A stretch of DNA of 8,224 nt from NCBI GenBank assembly GCA_035295665.1, contig DATGIQ010000642.1:1-8224 (forward strand), written 5' to 3'. The DNA is from DATGIQ01 sp035295665 (GTDB taxonomy: Bacteria > Planctomycetota > Planctomycetia > Gemmatales > Gemmataceae). Of the stretch, positions 1 through 6,171 are shown piece by piece. Numbering within the stretch: position 1 is the stretch's first letter; each line of letters starts with the position of its first letter. Both the position numbers and the translations under genes were made by a program. The notes beneath the pieces are model-generated. The model was not told the origin of the DNA. It did no database searches and saw only the letters and a list, made by a program, of their open reading frames with translations.

Positions 1-244
1 CGCTGTAGTGATTGTACGGCCTGCTGTCTTCCTTCGCCAAGGCGGGCCCAATGAGACTGTCCAGGTGCCAGAGGGCGAGCTGCAGCTGGTCCCGATGCTG
101 CGCGCGCAAGTGGTCATCCAGTTGTTCACGCTCCATCCGCAGAGCGGCCACCGTCGTCCCGCCCAGTCCGCCGGTGACCAGGGCGGCGATCAACAAGAAA
201 ATGACAACGCCACCCCGTTTGCCCCGTAGCCAGTATTTCATCAT
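1..244 (-). CDS. Sensor histidine kinase, N-terminal part only (runs off the window)
   Basis: This is the first 81 codons of a gene that continues beyond base 1. It starts in a four-base ATGA overlap with the stop of the response regulator gene; a second ATG follows directly at 241, and GGAG at 246-249 is better spaced for that one. The product opens with a basic stretch (KYWLRGKRGG), then one hydrophobic segment at about residues 11-35, then a probably extracytoplasmic region with LWHLDSLIGP and RPYNHY. The kinase core (DHp and ATPase domains) is not visible. The call rests on the membrane start, the translational coupling to an OmpR-type regulator, and a resemblance I recognise to planctomycete sensor kinases with a W..DS..P.LA.E..RPY pattern. 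The signal it senses is unknown. It was probably not called as an open frame because no stop lies inside the window. Confidence 0.72.
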   Translation of the reverse strand, partial: MMKYWLRGKRGGVVIFLLIAALVTGGLGGTTVAALRMEREQLDDHLRAQHRDQLQLALWHLDSLIGPALAKEDSRPYNHYS

Positions 245-969
245 GCTCCGCAGGGATCCAAAGGCAATAAATCGGGACCGGCCATGTAGCCGTGGGCCCG
301 GACAGTCACGATCGCTTCCGCGGTGCTCTTACCCGAGGGGTCGCGCAGCTTGGTACGTAAACGGGCCACGTGCATGTCGATGGTGCGGGTTTCAATTCCG
401 CGAGGCCCGATGCCCCAAAGTCGCGTCAACAATTCTTCGCGCGAGACGGCACGTTTTTGGTGGGCGACGAGAAAACTGAGGATGGCGACCTCGGTTTCGG
501 ACAATTCGACGCGCCCCGACCCCGGCCAATGGACCTCACGCCGATCGAAGTCGATGACTGCGCGGCCCAGCTGAGCCGCGCGCACCTCCCCGGGCCGATC
601 TACCGAGCGACGCAGCACGGCTTCGACTCGGGCCAGCAATTCGCGGGCGGAGAACGGCTTGACCACGTAATCATCCGCGCCCATCTTGAGCCCGCGCACA
701 CGGTCCTCCTCGGTCCCGCGTGCAGTGAGGATGATGACCGGCAATGTTGGGCGCACCTTTCGGATCTCTGCCAGCACCGCCAGTCCATCCCGCTTGGGCA
801 AGAGCAGGTCCAGGAGCACCAAGTCGACGCCCCGGCGGAGCGCTTCGTCCGTACCCTGCATGCCGTCGGCAGCCTCAGCCGCCTCGTAACCGGTGGCACA
901 CAGGGCATCTACCACTCCCCGCCGGATCGCCGGCTCATCCTCGATCACCACCACGCGCGCTGTTGGCAT
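241..969 (-). CDS. OmpR/PhoB-family two-component response regulator
   Basis: Cytoplasmic DNA-binding regulator of 242 residues, the usual length for the family. The receiver domain covers about residues 4-120, with the acidic pair E10/D11, the phosphoacceptor D54 in LLDLLLP, T82 in ILTAR and K104 in VVKPF, so it should be phosphorylated normally. The winged-helix output domain spans about 130-235; its recognition helix is near 194-208 (TRTIDMHVARLRTKL), followed by VRAHGYM of the wing. The ATG at 969 has GAGGAG five bases upstream. It lies 69 bases downstream of the UGA-containing thioredoxin-like gene, and its stop overlaps the start of the kinase gene, so the pair should be co-expressed. 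OmpR-type regulators bind direct repeats; one with 11-base spacing sits in the intergenic region upstream of the run. Its target set cannot be named from sequence. Confidence 0.95.
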   Translation of the reverse strand: MPTARVVVIEDEPAIRRGVVDALCATGYEAAEAADGMQGTDEALRRGVDLVLLDLLLPKRDGLAVLAEIRKVRPTLPVIILTARGTEEDRVRGLKMGADDYVVKPFSARELLARVEAVLRRSVDRPGEVRAAQLGRAVIDFDRREVHWPGSGRVELSETEVAILSFLVAHQKRAVSREELLTRLWGIGPRGIETRTIDMHVARLRTKLRDPSGKSTAEAIVTVRAHGYMAGPDLLPLDPCGA

Positions 970-1038
970 GGGTGCTCCTCATCCGCGTTGGCGTCGTCCT
1001 GGCCACTCGTGTACCAACCTTCGGGCCGGGATTTCGCC

Positions 1039-2088
1039 TCACCGCACTTTATCCTTGAACGGATAATTGGCAAAGAGGACGCTGCCCAACCCCAGGTACG
1101 GATCATCCAGGTCGGCGTGCAGGACTTCGCGGTACAGCCACTTTGTGAGATCGGTTGGTCGCACGTTCGCCTTGCCGGCCAGCCGTTCGTGGATTTGCCG
1201 GCGGCGCTGGCTCTCGTTGATCTTCGTATCCTCCGCCAAGAGCTTCCAATTGGCCAAGTCTTCCGTATCGAGCTTGAGCTTTGCGGGCGCTGACCAGGCG
1301 GTGGCATCGTTGATGAACGGGTTTCCCGCGGCGGACGCCAATACCAACTTGATCGGGTTCTCAATGGCCAATTTGGAGATGTAGGGGCTCCTTACCAGTT
1401 GGGGCTGCGCTTGACGGTTCTTGAGCGCATCTGCCTGCGCTCGATGATAGTTTTGGAGACGAGTTTCCGGCGTTAGGAGGGATCGCTGCGCCACATAGCC
1501 GGCCAACATCTGGAACTGACTCAGGCTCTGAAGGTACTGGTTGGGCGTGTAAATGCCGGGCAAAACATCCAGGACGTGGCCATCGGCGTTGCACAGATAC
1601 GTTGCAATATTGCCGTGCAGCGTACGGATGATCTTCGTGCCGCCGCCGAAATCAATCTGGACCAGCGGGACTGGGCGAACACTTTCCCAGACCGCTTCGA
1701 AATTGCGATGAATGAACGCAGCCACCTCGTCATTGGAGAACAACACGGTCCTCGCCAAGCGGGCGTTCGTTCAGCAGAATTGCTCGTCGAGCTTACCCAT
1801 CATCTGGAACAGCAACACCGGTTTGCCCGAAACCCGCGCGGCTTTGCACGCCGAGATGAAGTCGGGATGCCAACTCACTCGGCCGGCCTGGACTTTCGGA
1901 TTCTGCAATGCCTGCGCTGCGGGAGCGGTACTGGACTGGGCGGCAATCACGGCCTTCGTCGGGGATTCAATCGCTTCCTTCGTGATGGCCAGCGGGGGCA
2001 CTTGTCCGAAAAGCGGCGTTCCAGCCAGCAAGATCAGCGTAAAGCCGGCCAACATCCGGACTGATGGCAAAGAAGGGAAACGGTACAT
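1039..2088 (-). CDS. Secreted thioredoxin-like protein with in-frame UGA, probable selenoprotein (Cys105-Sec106)
   Basis: Read through UGA at 1771-1773, this frame encodes 349 residues. The ATG at 2088 has AGGAG eight bases upstream (2097-2101). Residues about 12-29 (MLAGFTLILLAGTPLFGQ) look like a signal peptide, so it should act outside the cytoplasmic membrane. The thioredoxin-like part begins near 71 (VSWHPDF, then SGKPVLLFQMMGKLDEQFC); KPVLLF is the strand that normally precedes a redox motif, here Cys105 followed by UGA. Directly after the UGA the same frame continues TNARLARTVLFSNDEVAAFI, a helix, and strands near 138-178 (PLVQIDF, ATYLCNADGHVLDVLPG), as expected for the second half of such a fold. 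A C-terminal region of unknown function (about 230-349) ends DPYLGLGSVLFANYPF. The stop at 1039 is also UGA. Alternatives are a nonsense mutation or a base error. No ribosome site lies before the second part, so two separate genes are unlikely. Confidence 0.75.
1738..1768 (-). promoter_or_regulatory. Candidate bacterial SECIS stem-loop just 3' of the UGA
   Basis: Counting bases after the UGA in the mRNA, 12-16 can pair with 23-27 (C-G, U/U mismatch, U-G, G-C, G-C) around the loop CGAGGA at 17-22, closed below by GAAC (3-6) with GUUC (30-33). Loop distance and a G in the second loop position agree with the known bacterial SECIS pattern. A rival fold is stronger: C8-C12 with G16-G21, one bulged A and the loop UUG, but its loop starts only 12 bases from the UGA. 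In DNA this GC-rich, short stems arise by chance, so this is weak support. Confidence 0.3.
1771..1773 (-). other. In-frame UGA, candidate selenocysteine codon
   Basis: The codon order on the minus strand is TTC TGC TGA ACG AAC GCC, giving Phe-Cys-Sec-Thr-Asn-Ala at residues 104-109. It sits where thioredoxin-like proteins carry their active-site cysteines, just after the KPVLLF strand. UGA is the normal stop for at least four other genes here (the regulator, the oxidoreductase, hpnG and hpnH), so a changed genetic code is not the explanation. That leaves local recoding or a mutation. Confidence 0.68.
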
Positions 2089-2164
2089 GCAGCATACTCC
2101 TCTTACAAGATGGTCCCCCAGAGAACCGGGGATCGTGCCATGCGCCTGTCGCATGTCCTGCGCA

Positions 2165-2170
2165 ATTCTA
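2165..2170 (-). promoter_or_regulatory. Possible -10 element for the thioredoxin-like/regulator/kinase run
   Basis: TAGAAT matches the sigma70 -10 consensus at five of six positions and would start transcription near 2158, giving a leader of about 70 bases. No good -35 hexamer lies 16-18 bases upstream (CAGCGC at 17), which would fit an activator-dependent promoter. The direct repeat at 2191-2208 lies upstream of it in this orientation. Confidence 0.35.
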
Positions 2171-2190
2171 CCCCGGAGACCTCGAGGGCG

Positions 2191-2208
2191 CTGTAACAGG
2201 ATCGTAAC
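2191..2208. promoter_or_regulatory. Pho-box-like direct repeat between divergent genes
   Basis: CTGTAAC-AGGA-TCGTAAC consists of two seven-base units sharing GTAAC, with starts 11 bases apart. That is the layout bound by OmpR/PhoB-type dimers; the classical Pho box is CTGTCAT units separated by four bases. It lies 20 bases upstream of the minus-strand -10 candidate, about one helical turn farther than in standard Pho promoters, and just before the plus-strand promoter candidate. Binding by the neighbouring regulator is inference. Confidence 0.35.
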
Positions 2209-2211
2209 GAT

Positions 2212-2240
2212 TTGCCGGCCAAGGCGTGCTCCACTACCAT
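2212..2240 (+). promoter_or_regulatory. Possible promoter of the oxidoreductase gene
   Basis: TTGCCG (2212-2217) and TACCAT (2235-2240) each match the sigma70 hexamers at four of six positions with an ideal 17-base spacer. Transcription would start near 2247, about 48 bases before the ATG at 2295. The match quality is modest. Confidence 0.3.
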
Positions 2241-2294
2241 ATTCGCAAACCGGACGCATTCAGGAAAACGGGCCATCAAGTAGAGAGGATCGCC

Positions 2295-3203
2295 ATGCCT
2301 AACATTAAAGCGGAACCGGGCAAGACGCGCATTGGCTGGATTGGGACCGGCGTCATGGGGCGGTGGATGTGCCAGCACCTGCTCAGCAAGGGCTATGCAG
2401 GCACGGTCTACAACCGAGGCCGGGACAAGGCGAAACCACTGCTGGACGCAGGCGCTTCCTGGGCGGATTCGCCGCGGGCCGTGGCGGAGAAGTCCGATGT
2501 GGTCTTCGCCATCGTTGGCTTTCCCAAGGATGTGCGCGAGGTCTTCCTCGGACCCCAAGGCGCCCTCGCAGGAAGCCGTGCCGGCACAATGCTGGTGGAT
2601 ATGACGACGAGCGATCCGTCATTGGCCCATGAAATCTACGATGCAGCCAAGGCCAAGGGCGTTGCCAGTATCGATGCCCCTGTCTCCGGTGGCGACGTTG
2701 GCGCCAAGAACGCGTCTCTTTCGATCATGGTGGGCGGAGATAAGGAAGCGGTCGAGGCGGCTCGGCCGCTGCTGGAATGCATGGGCAAGACCATCGTCTA
2801 CCAGGGACCCGCCGGAGCGGGTCAGCACACGAAGATGGTCAATCAGATCCTCATCGCGACGAACATGATTGGCGTGTGTGAAGCGTTGCTTTATGGCTAC
2901 AAGGCGGGCTTGGATTTGAAGACGGTTTTGCAATCAGTGGGCGGCGGAGCGGCGGCGAGTTGGTCGCTCAATAACCTGGGACCGCGGATCATCGATCGCA
3001 ACTTTGAACCCGGGTTCTTCGTCGAACATTTCATCAAGGATATGGGAATTGCTCTGGACGAAGCCAAACGCATGGGACTGGCGTTGCCGGGGTTGGCGCT
3101 GGCCAATCAACTCTACTTGGCTGTCCAGGCGCAGGGCTGGGGCCGAAAGGGAACGCATGCGTTGATGCTGGCCCTGGAACAGCTCTCCCATGTGAAACGC
3201 TGA
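2295..3203 (+). CDS. NAD(P)-dependent oxidoreductase, 3-hydroxyisobutyrate dehydrogenase (beta-hydroxyacid dehydrogenase) family
   Basis: Cytoplasmic enzyme of 302 residues, normal for this family, which oxidises beta-hydroxyacids or reduces the matching semialdehydes. The N-terminal Rossmann fold begins with GWIGTGVMG (GxGxxG at G17, G19, G22). YNR at 39-41 after the second strand is of the kind seen in NADP-preferring members, so NADP is the better guess. The substrate-binding signature DAPVSGG lies at 127-133 and continues GDVGAKNASLSIMVGG. The catalytic lysine is K180 in HTKMVNQ, with N183 in its usual place. The C-terminal helical domain follows from about 185. I chose the ATG at 2295 because GAGAGGA lies just upstream; an earlier in-frame ATG at 2226 would add 23 residues unlike the family. 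The exact substrate (3-hydroxyisobutyrate, tartronate semialdehyde, succinic semialdehyde or other) cannot be decided. It is divergent from the selenoprotein candidate. Confidence 0.93.
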   Translation: MPNIKAEPGKTRIGWIGTGVMGRWMCQHLLSKGYAGTVYNRGRDKAKPLLDAGASWADSPRAVAEKSDVVFAIVGFPKDVREVFLGPQGALAGSRAGTMLVDMTTSDPSLAHEIYDAAKAKGVASIDAPVSGGDVGAKNASLSIMVGGDKEAVEAARPLLECMGKTIVYQGPAGAGQHTKMVNQILIATNMIGVCEALLYGYKAGLDLKTVLQSVGGGAAASWSLNNLGPRIIDRNFEPGFFVEHFIKDMGIALDEAKRMGLALPGLALANQLYLAVQAQGWGRKGTHALMLALEQLSHVKR

Positions 3204-3229
3204 GCGCTGGATCTTCGCGCCTACTTTTT
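3204..3229 (+). terminator. Weak candidate terminator after the oxidoreductase gene
   Basis: Right after the stop, GCGC (3204-3207) can pair with GCGC (3217-3220) around a nine-base loop, followed by a run of five T at 3225-3229. The stem has only four pairs, so efficiency is doubtful. The T run also encodes the last lysines of the convergent gene. Confidence 0.25.
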
Positions 3230-4213
3230 CGAATGCATTTGGCGGTTGAAGATATTCGGATCGAACGGATCCGCTGGTTCAGAGGAAGTCTCGGGCGGAC
3301 GGGTTTCCGCCGCGGGAGCACTGGTCCGATCAGAGGCGACCGTCAGGGTCACTGGCGGCGCGCCCTTCTCGCGAAACGAAGGGGTGTTTTCCAAGGTAAG
3401 CCGTACCCACTCTTCCAAGCTGTGGTAGGCGGCCATCTCCCGATTCTTGACGGGGGATTGCACCATTTCCCCTGGCTTGCCGTGGACACTCACCGCCTTG
3501 GTCAGCAGCGGACTGGCGCTGGGGCGATCCTTGCTCACCTGGGCTAGCGCTGCGGCCAGGTTCTGTTGTGTCGTCCTCCGGCTGATGCCTGTGTCAAACG
3601 TTCGGACCAGCCGGAAGGCACCGCCTCGGCCCGTGGCGTGACAGCCTGCGCAGGCATTCATCAAAATCGGCTGCACTCGGCTGACGAACAAACTCAACGC
3701 CTCCGTACTCAGCTCAGGGACCGCTGGGCTGGACGTTGGCAATACTTTCGGCGGGAGGATAACGGTCTGGGTGGATGGTTTCGGCGTTGCGGCCCGCTGC
3801 AAGCTGCCCAGCAAGCGGCGACTCTCTGCATGCTCCGGACGTAGCGCCACGGCCGCGGCCGCTTCTTCCAGCGCCTCGTTCTGCAAACCGTGGAGATGGC
3901 ACCAGCGGGCCAGCCGAAGGTGTTCGTCCGGGTCGCGCAGATTGGCACGACCGCGGAGGAAGAGATACGCCTCTTCCCGCGTTTCACACAGCCGCAGCGT
4001 GTTTTCAACGCGGACCCACAGCTCACCCACCGACCGGCGGACACGGTATTGCTCGCCGACCCGTTCGATTTCTCCCTCCAAGGTCCGCTCATTGTCGAGC
4101 ACAAGGACTTTGCCGGCCGTTCGGGCTGGTTCCGGTTGGGCGGCAACCAGTGCTGTCCATGCCAGTGCCGCTACGGCGAGCACACAAAGGACCATCCGCA
4201 TTTTGGTAGTCAT
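3221..4213 (-). CDS. Secreted TPR-like protein with a single CxxCH cytochrome c-type haem motif
   Basis: Predicted 330 residues, exported by an N-terminal signal peptide (hydrophobic about 7-25, ending VAAQ). Residues 34-75 (KVLVLDNERTLEGEIERVGEQYRV) look like a small beta-barrel found in planctomycete secreted proteins. About 80-140 is helical with a TPR-like unit (LQNEALEEAAAAVALRPEHAESRRLLGSL at 110-138). A Pro/Thr/Ser linker (143-168) leads to a domain starting FVSRVQPILMNACAGCHATGRGG, where C188, C191 and H192 form the haem-attachment motif. The second iron ligand is unclear; M in GKPGEMVQSP is a candidate. HSLEEWVRL then resembles the end of planctomycete c-type domains. The tail from about 283 is low complexity and ends in KK. 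Function is unknown; an electron-transfer or periplasmic structural role is guesswork. No Shine-Dalgarno precedes the ATG at 4213, and in-frame ATGs at 4201 and 4195 are alternatives. Confidence 0.85.
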   Translation of the reverse strand: MTTKMRMVLCVLAVAALAWTALVAAQPEPARTAGKVLVLDNERTLEGEIERVGEQYRVRRSVGELWVRVENTLRLCETREEAYLFLRGRANLRDPDEHLRLARWCHLHGLQNEALEEAAAAVALRPEHAESRRLLGSLQRAATPKPSTQTVILPPKVLPTSSPAVPELSTEALSLFVSRVQPILMNACAGCHATGRGGAFRLVRTFDTGISRRTTQQNLAAALAQVSKDRPSASPLLTKAVSVHGKPGEMVQSPVKNREMAAYHSLEEWVRLTLENTPSFREKGAPPVTLTVASDRTSAPAAETRPPETSSEPADPFDPNIFNRQMHSKK

Positions 4214-4224
4214 AGTGGGGCGGG

Positions 4225-4253
4225 ACCATACAGATGTAGCGAGTTGCGGTCAA
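4225..4253 (-). promoter_or_regulatory. Sigma70-like promoter of the CxxCH protein gene
   Basis: In minus-strand reading, TTGACC (4248-4253) matches the -35 consensus at five of six positions and TATGGT (4225-4230) matches the -10 at four of six, with an exact 17-base spacer. It is the best promoter I can find in the window. Transcription would begin near 4218, leaving only about five bases before the ATG at 4213 (about 17 before the ATG at 4201). Confidence 0.55.
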
Positions 4254-4319
4254 GAGCGATCCCGTTGGAAGAGCCGCTTTTGCTGCAAAGCAGGGCAAGT
4301 TGTGCCGACCTCAAAACAT

Positions 4320-5660
4320 ATGGCCGAGTGCCCCCAATCCAATTCGAACATGGTGGCAAGACGATTCGGCCTGACCGGTCTGGCTGCCGCCATTGTCTTG
4401 GGTGCCGTGCTACGCGTTCTCTGGGTCCACGATATCGAGTTCAAGGCCGACGAAGCGTGGACGTTTCAGCAGACGCGGGAAGCGGTTCACTCGGGCTTCC
4501 TGACGGAATTGGGGATGCCGTGCAGTGCGGGATTTCGGAACCCCGGCATGAGTATCTGGGTCTTCCGGCTTTTGGGCAAGATTGCCGGCGCGGACGACCC
4601 CACGCAGCTGGCACGCGCCGTCCAAATACTCAACATCGCGGCCATTGTGTTACTGGTAATCTTCGCCTGGGGCTGCGTCGACGTTGAGGAACGCGAGCCG
4701 TGGCTCTGGGCCACGGCACTCGCGTCCGTCAACCCGATGGCCATCGTTTTGCAGCGAAAGATCTGGCCTCCGTCTGTGCTCCCCATTTTCAGTCTTGCCA
4801 TGCTCGCCGGGTGGTGGCGGCGCGAACGCTGGTGGGGCGCGTTTGCCTGGGGCTTGCTCGGAGTGTTTCTTGGGCAAATCCACATGGCAGGGTTCTTCTT
4901 TGCGGCTGGGTTCGTGGCCTGGGCCATCCTCTTCGATCGCCGACAAGTGGCCTGGGGCGGCTGGTGGTTCGGCGGCTCGGTTGGTACGCTGCCGATGGTT
5001 GGCTGGCTCGGCTACATGTTGACGGGGCCCCGCGGCTCACCGAGCATAGGCCGCTGGGTTCACCTCATGGAGTTCAAGTTCTGGATTCGCTGGGTAAAGG
5101 ATCCACTCGGTTTCGGCCTTGATTACGTTCTTGGCGATCAGTTCGAAGATTTTCTCCGCTATCCCATCATCGACGGCCGGCCGAGCCACTTCGTTTGGTT
5201 TCTGCAAACCTTGCTCGCCCTTCTCGGAGTCAGTCTCTTTCTCCATGCCGGCTGGCATCGTTGGCAAGAACGTGCATGTCGCTTTTGCCTGGATAGTGGC
5301 CGAGAATCGCCCAGCCGGTTCACGCAGAACGCTGCCCTGTGGGGTTTTGGCTTCCTGCTCACGGCTTCCGGATTCTACATCCAGCGGCACTACCTGGTCG
5401 TCACATTCCCGCTCGAGTTCCTCTGGCTGGCTCATGTCGCTTTGGCTCCCAGCGGCAAGCCGGCGCGGAATCTGCGCTTGGGCCGGGCGCTACTGTTGGC
5501 GCTGTGTTTCGGTCAATTGCTCGTGTCGGCTCAGTTCCTCGGATATATCCACGTCAACCAGGGAGCCAAGAATGGCGATTATGGCATCTGCTATGGCGCC
5601 ACGGAGCACGTTTCCGTCCAACGTCCTGCCGCACCGGCTAGGGGCACAACCGGCGAATAG
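4320..5660 (+). CDS. Polytopic membrane glycosyltransferase-like protein (GT-C/PMT type)
   Basis: Predicted 446-residue membrane protein with roughly nine to eleven hydrophobic segments, for example near 15-35, 103-120, 150-165, 172-185, 187-205, 212-233, 292-310, 338-353, 358-377 and 386-408. After the first span comes FKADEAWTF, with D44-E45 in the first outer loop, where GT-C enzymes such as PMT and ArnT place their catalytic acidic residue. QRHYLVVTFPLEFLWLA near 355-371 resembles the late membrane region of these proteins. Such enzymes move sugars from polyprenyl-phosphate carriers to lipids or proteins on the outer face; donor and acceptor are unknown here. The start is uncertain: no Shine-Dalgarno precedes the ATG at 4320, and the ATG at 4350 would remove ten hydrophilic residues. 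The frame stays open back to 3771, but that part is antisense to the CxxCH gene. Its 3' end overlaps the convergent cupin gene by 23 bases. Confidence 0.8.
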   Translation: MAECPQSNSNMVARRFGLTGLAAAIVLGAVLRVLWVHDIEFKADEAWTFQQTREAVHSGFLTELGMPCSAGFRNPGMSIWVFRLLGKIAGADDPTQLARAVQILNIAAIVLLVIFAWGCVDVEEREPWLWATALASVNPMAIVLQRKIWPPSVLPIFSLAMLAGWWRRERWWGAFAWGLLGVFLGQIHMAGFFFAAGFVAWAILFDRRQVAWGGWWFGGSVGTLPMVGWLGYMLTGPRGSPSIGRWVHLMEFKFWIRWVKDPLGFGLDYVLGDQFEDFLRYPIIDGRPSHFVWFLQTLLALLGVSLFLHAGWHRWQERACRFCLDSGRESPSRFTQNAALWGFGFLLTASGFYIQRHYLVVTFPLEFLWLAHVALAPSGKPARNLRLGRALLLALCFGQLLVSAQFLGYIHVNQGAKNGDYGICYGATEHVSVQRPAAPARGTTGE

Positions 5661-6171
5661 CATCGGCATGGTCCGGATAGCGTTCAACCAGATCCTCACT
5701 TTGGCCAGCCTCGTAATCCGCAAAATCATAGCCGGGGGCCATGGTCGTGCCAAGAAGCGCAAATGCACCGCCCGGGAGGAGCCAGCTTCCTTGCCAGACC
5801 CCGTGCGGTACGACGACCTGCGGGCTCTGTCCAGTGACCACATCGGTACCCAGGGTCACCATGCGGCCCCGATCATCCGGCCCGAGCTGGAGCATTTGAA
5901 CAGGACTTCCCAGATAGAAGTGATAGATTTCGTCTGTTGGCAAACGATGCAGCGCGGAAAACGTATCGGGTGTGAGCAGGTAGAAGATGGCCGTGCTGAT
6001 TGCCTTGTCGGTCTGGTAGCGACTCGGTAGTACATTTGCCGGTAGCAGATCTCGCGAACGGTACGTTTCGCGATAGTACCCGCCTTCCCGGGGGAGTGGC
6101 TGCAACTGGAGGGCAGCAATCAAGTCTTCCGCTTTCAGCATCGTATTCTCGTCCCGTACCGGAGCCGTCAC
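5638..6171 (-). CDS. DUF985 (Cupin_5) family cupin
   Basis: Small cytoplasmic cupin of 177 residues. Family marks are EGGYYRETYRS (29-39), STAIFYLLTPDTFSALHRLP (59-78), DEIYHFYLGSP (80-90) and PGYDFADYE (146-154). H75, E81, H84 and H123 (VPHGVWQG) sit in the two cupin motifs and could form the pocket. Biochemical roles in the family are poorly known; the fold resembles that of yeast YML079w and sugar-nucleotide epimerases. The GTG at 6171 overlaps the hpnG stop in GTGA, a common translational-coupling arrangement; the ATG at 6141 would give 167 residues starting MLKAEDLIAAL, close to where relatives usually start, so either is possible. As last gene of an hpnH-hpnG-cupin run it may act on a ribosyl or polyol hopanoid, but that is inference. 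It ends inside the convergent glycosyltransferase gene. Confidence 0.93.
   Translation of the reverse strand: MTAPVRDENTMLKAEDLIAALQLQPLPREGGYYRETYRSRDLLPANVLPSRYQTDKAISTAIFYLLTPDTFSALHRLPTDEIYHFYLGSPVQMLQLGPDDRGRMVTLGTDVVTGQSPQVVVPHGVWQGSWLLPGGAFALLGTTMAPGYDFADYEAGQSEDLVERYPDHADAIRRLCP

Noticed and set aside
370..1293. Long plus-strand open frame of about 307 codons
   Set aside because: It lies antisense to the response regulator and the thioredoxin-like gene, its translation is rich in His, Arg, Gln and Pro with no domain, and the opposite frames show clear family motifs.
1039..1758. Second part of the thioredoxin-like gene as a separate gene starting at TTG 1758
   Set aside because: There is no ribosome site upstream, the start would cut the fold in half and the frame is continuous with the upstream part across one UGA.
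2089..2259. N-terminal extension of the thioredoxin-like gene to an ATG at 2259
   Set aside because: The extension is Arg-rich, hides the signal peptide internally and overlaps promoter-like elements; the ATG at 2088 has AGGAG and is followed by a signal peptide.
1712..2302. Plus-strand open frame of 196 codons opposite the UGA region
   Set aside because: It has no recognisable domain, covers the promoter region and mirrors the GC-rich codons of the selenoprotein candidate.
4276..4291. Hairpin GCTTT-TGCTGC-AAAGC in the leader of the glycosyltransferase gene
   Set aside because: Only five pairs, with no T run and no known riboswitch or attenuator pattern around it; chance is the simpler reading.
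3771..4319. 5' extension of the glycosyltransferase frame by 183 codons
   Set aside because: This part is antisense to the CxxCH protein gene and translates to Ser/Arg/Ala-rich low-complexity sequence; the membrane protein begins near 4320 or 4350.
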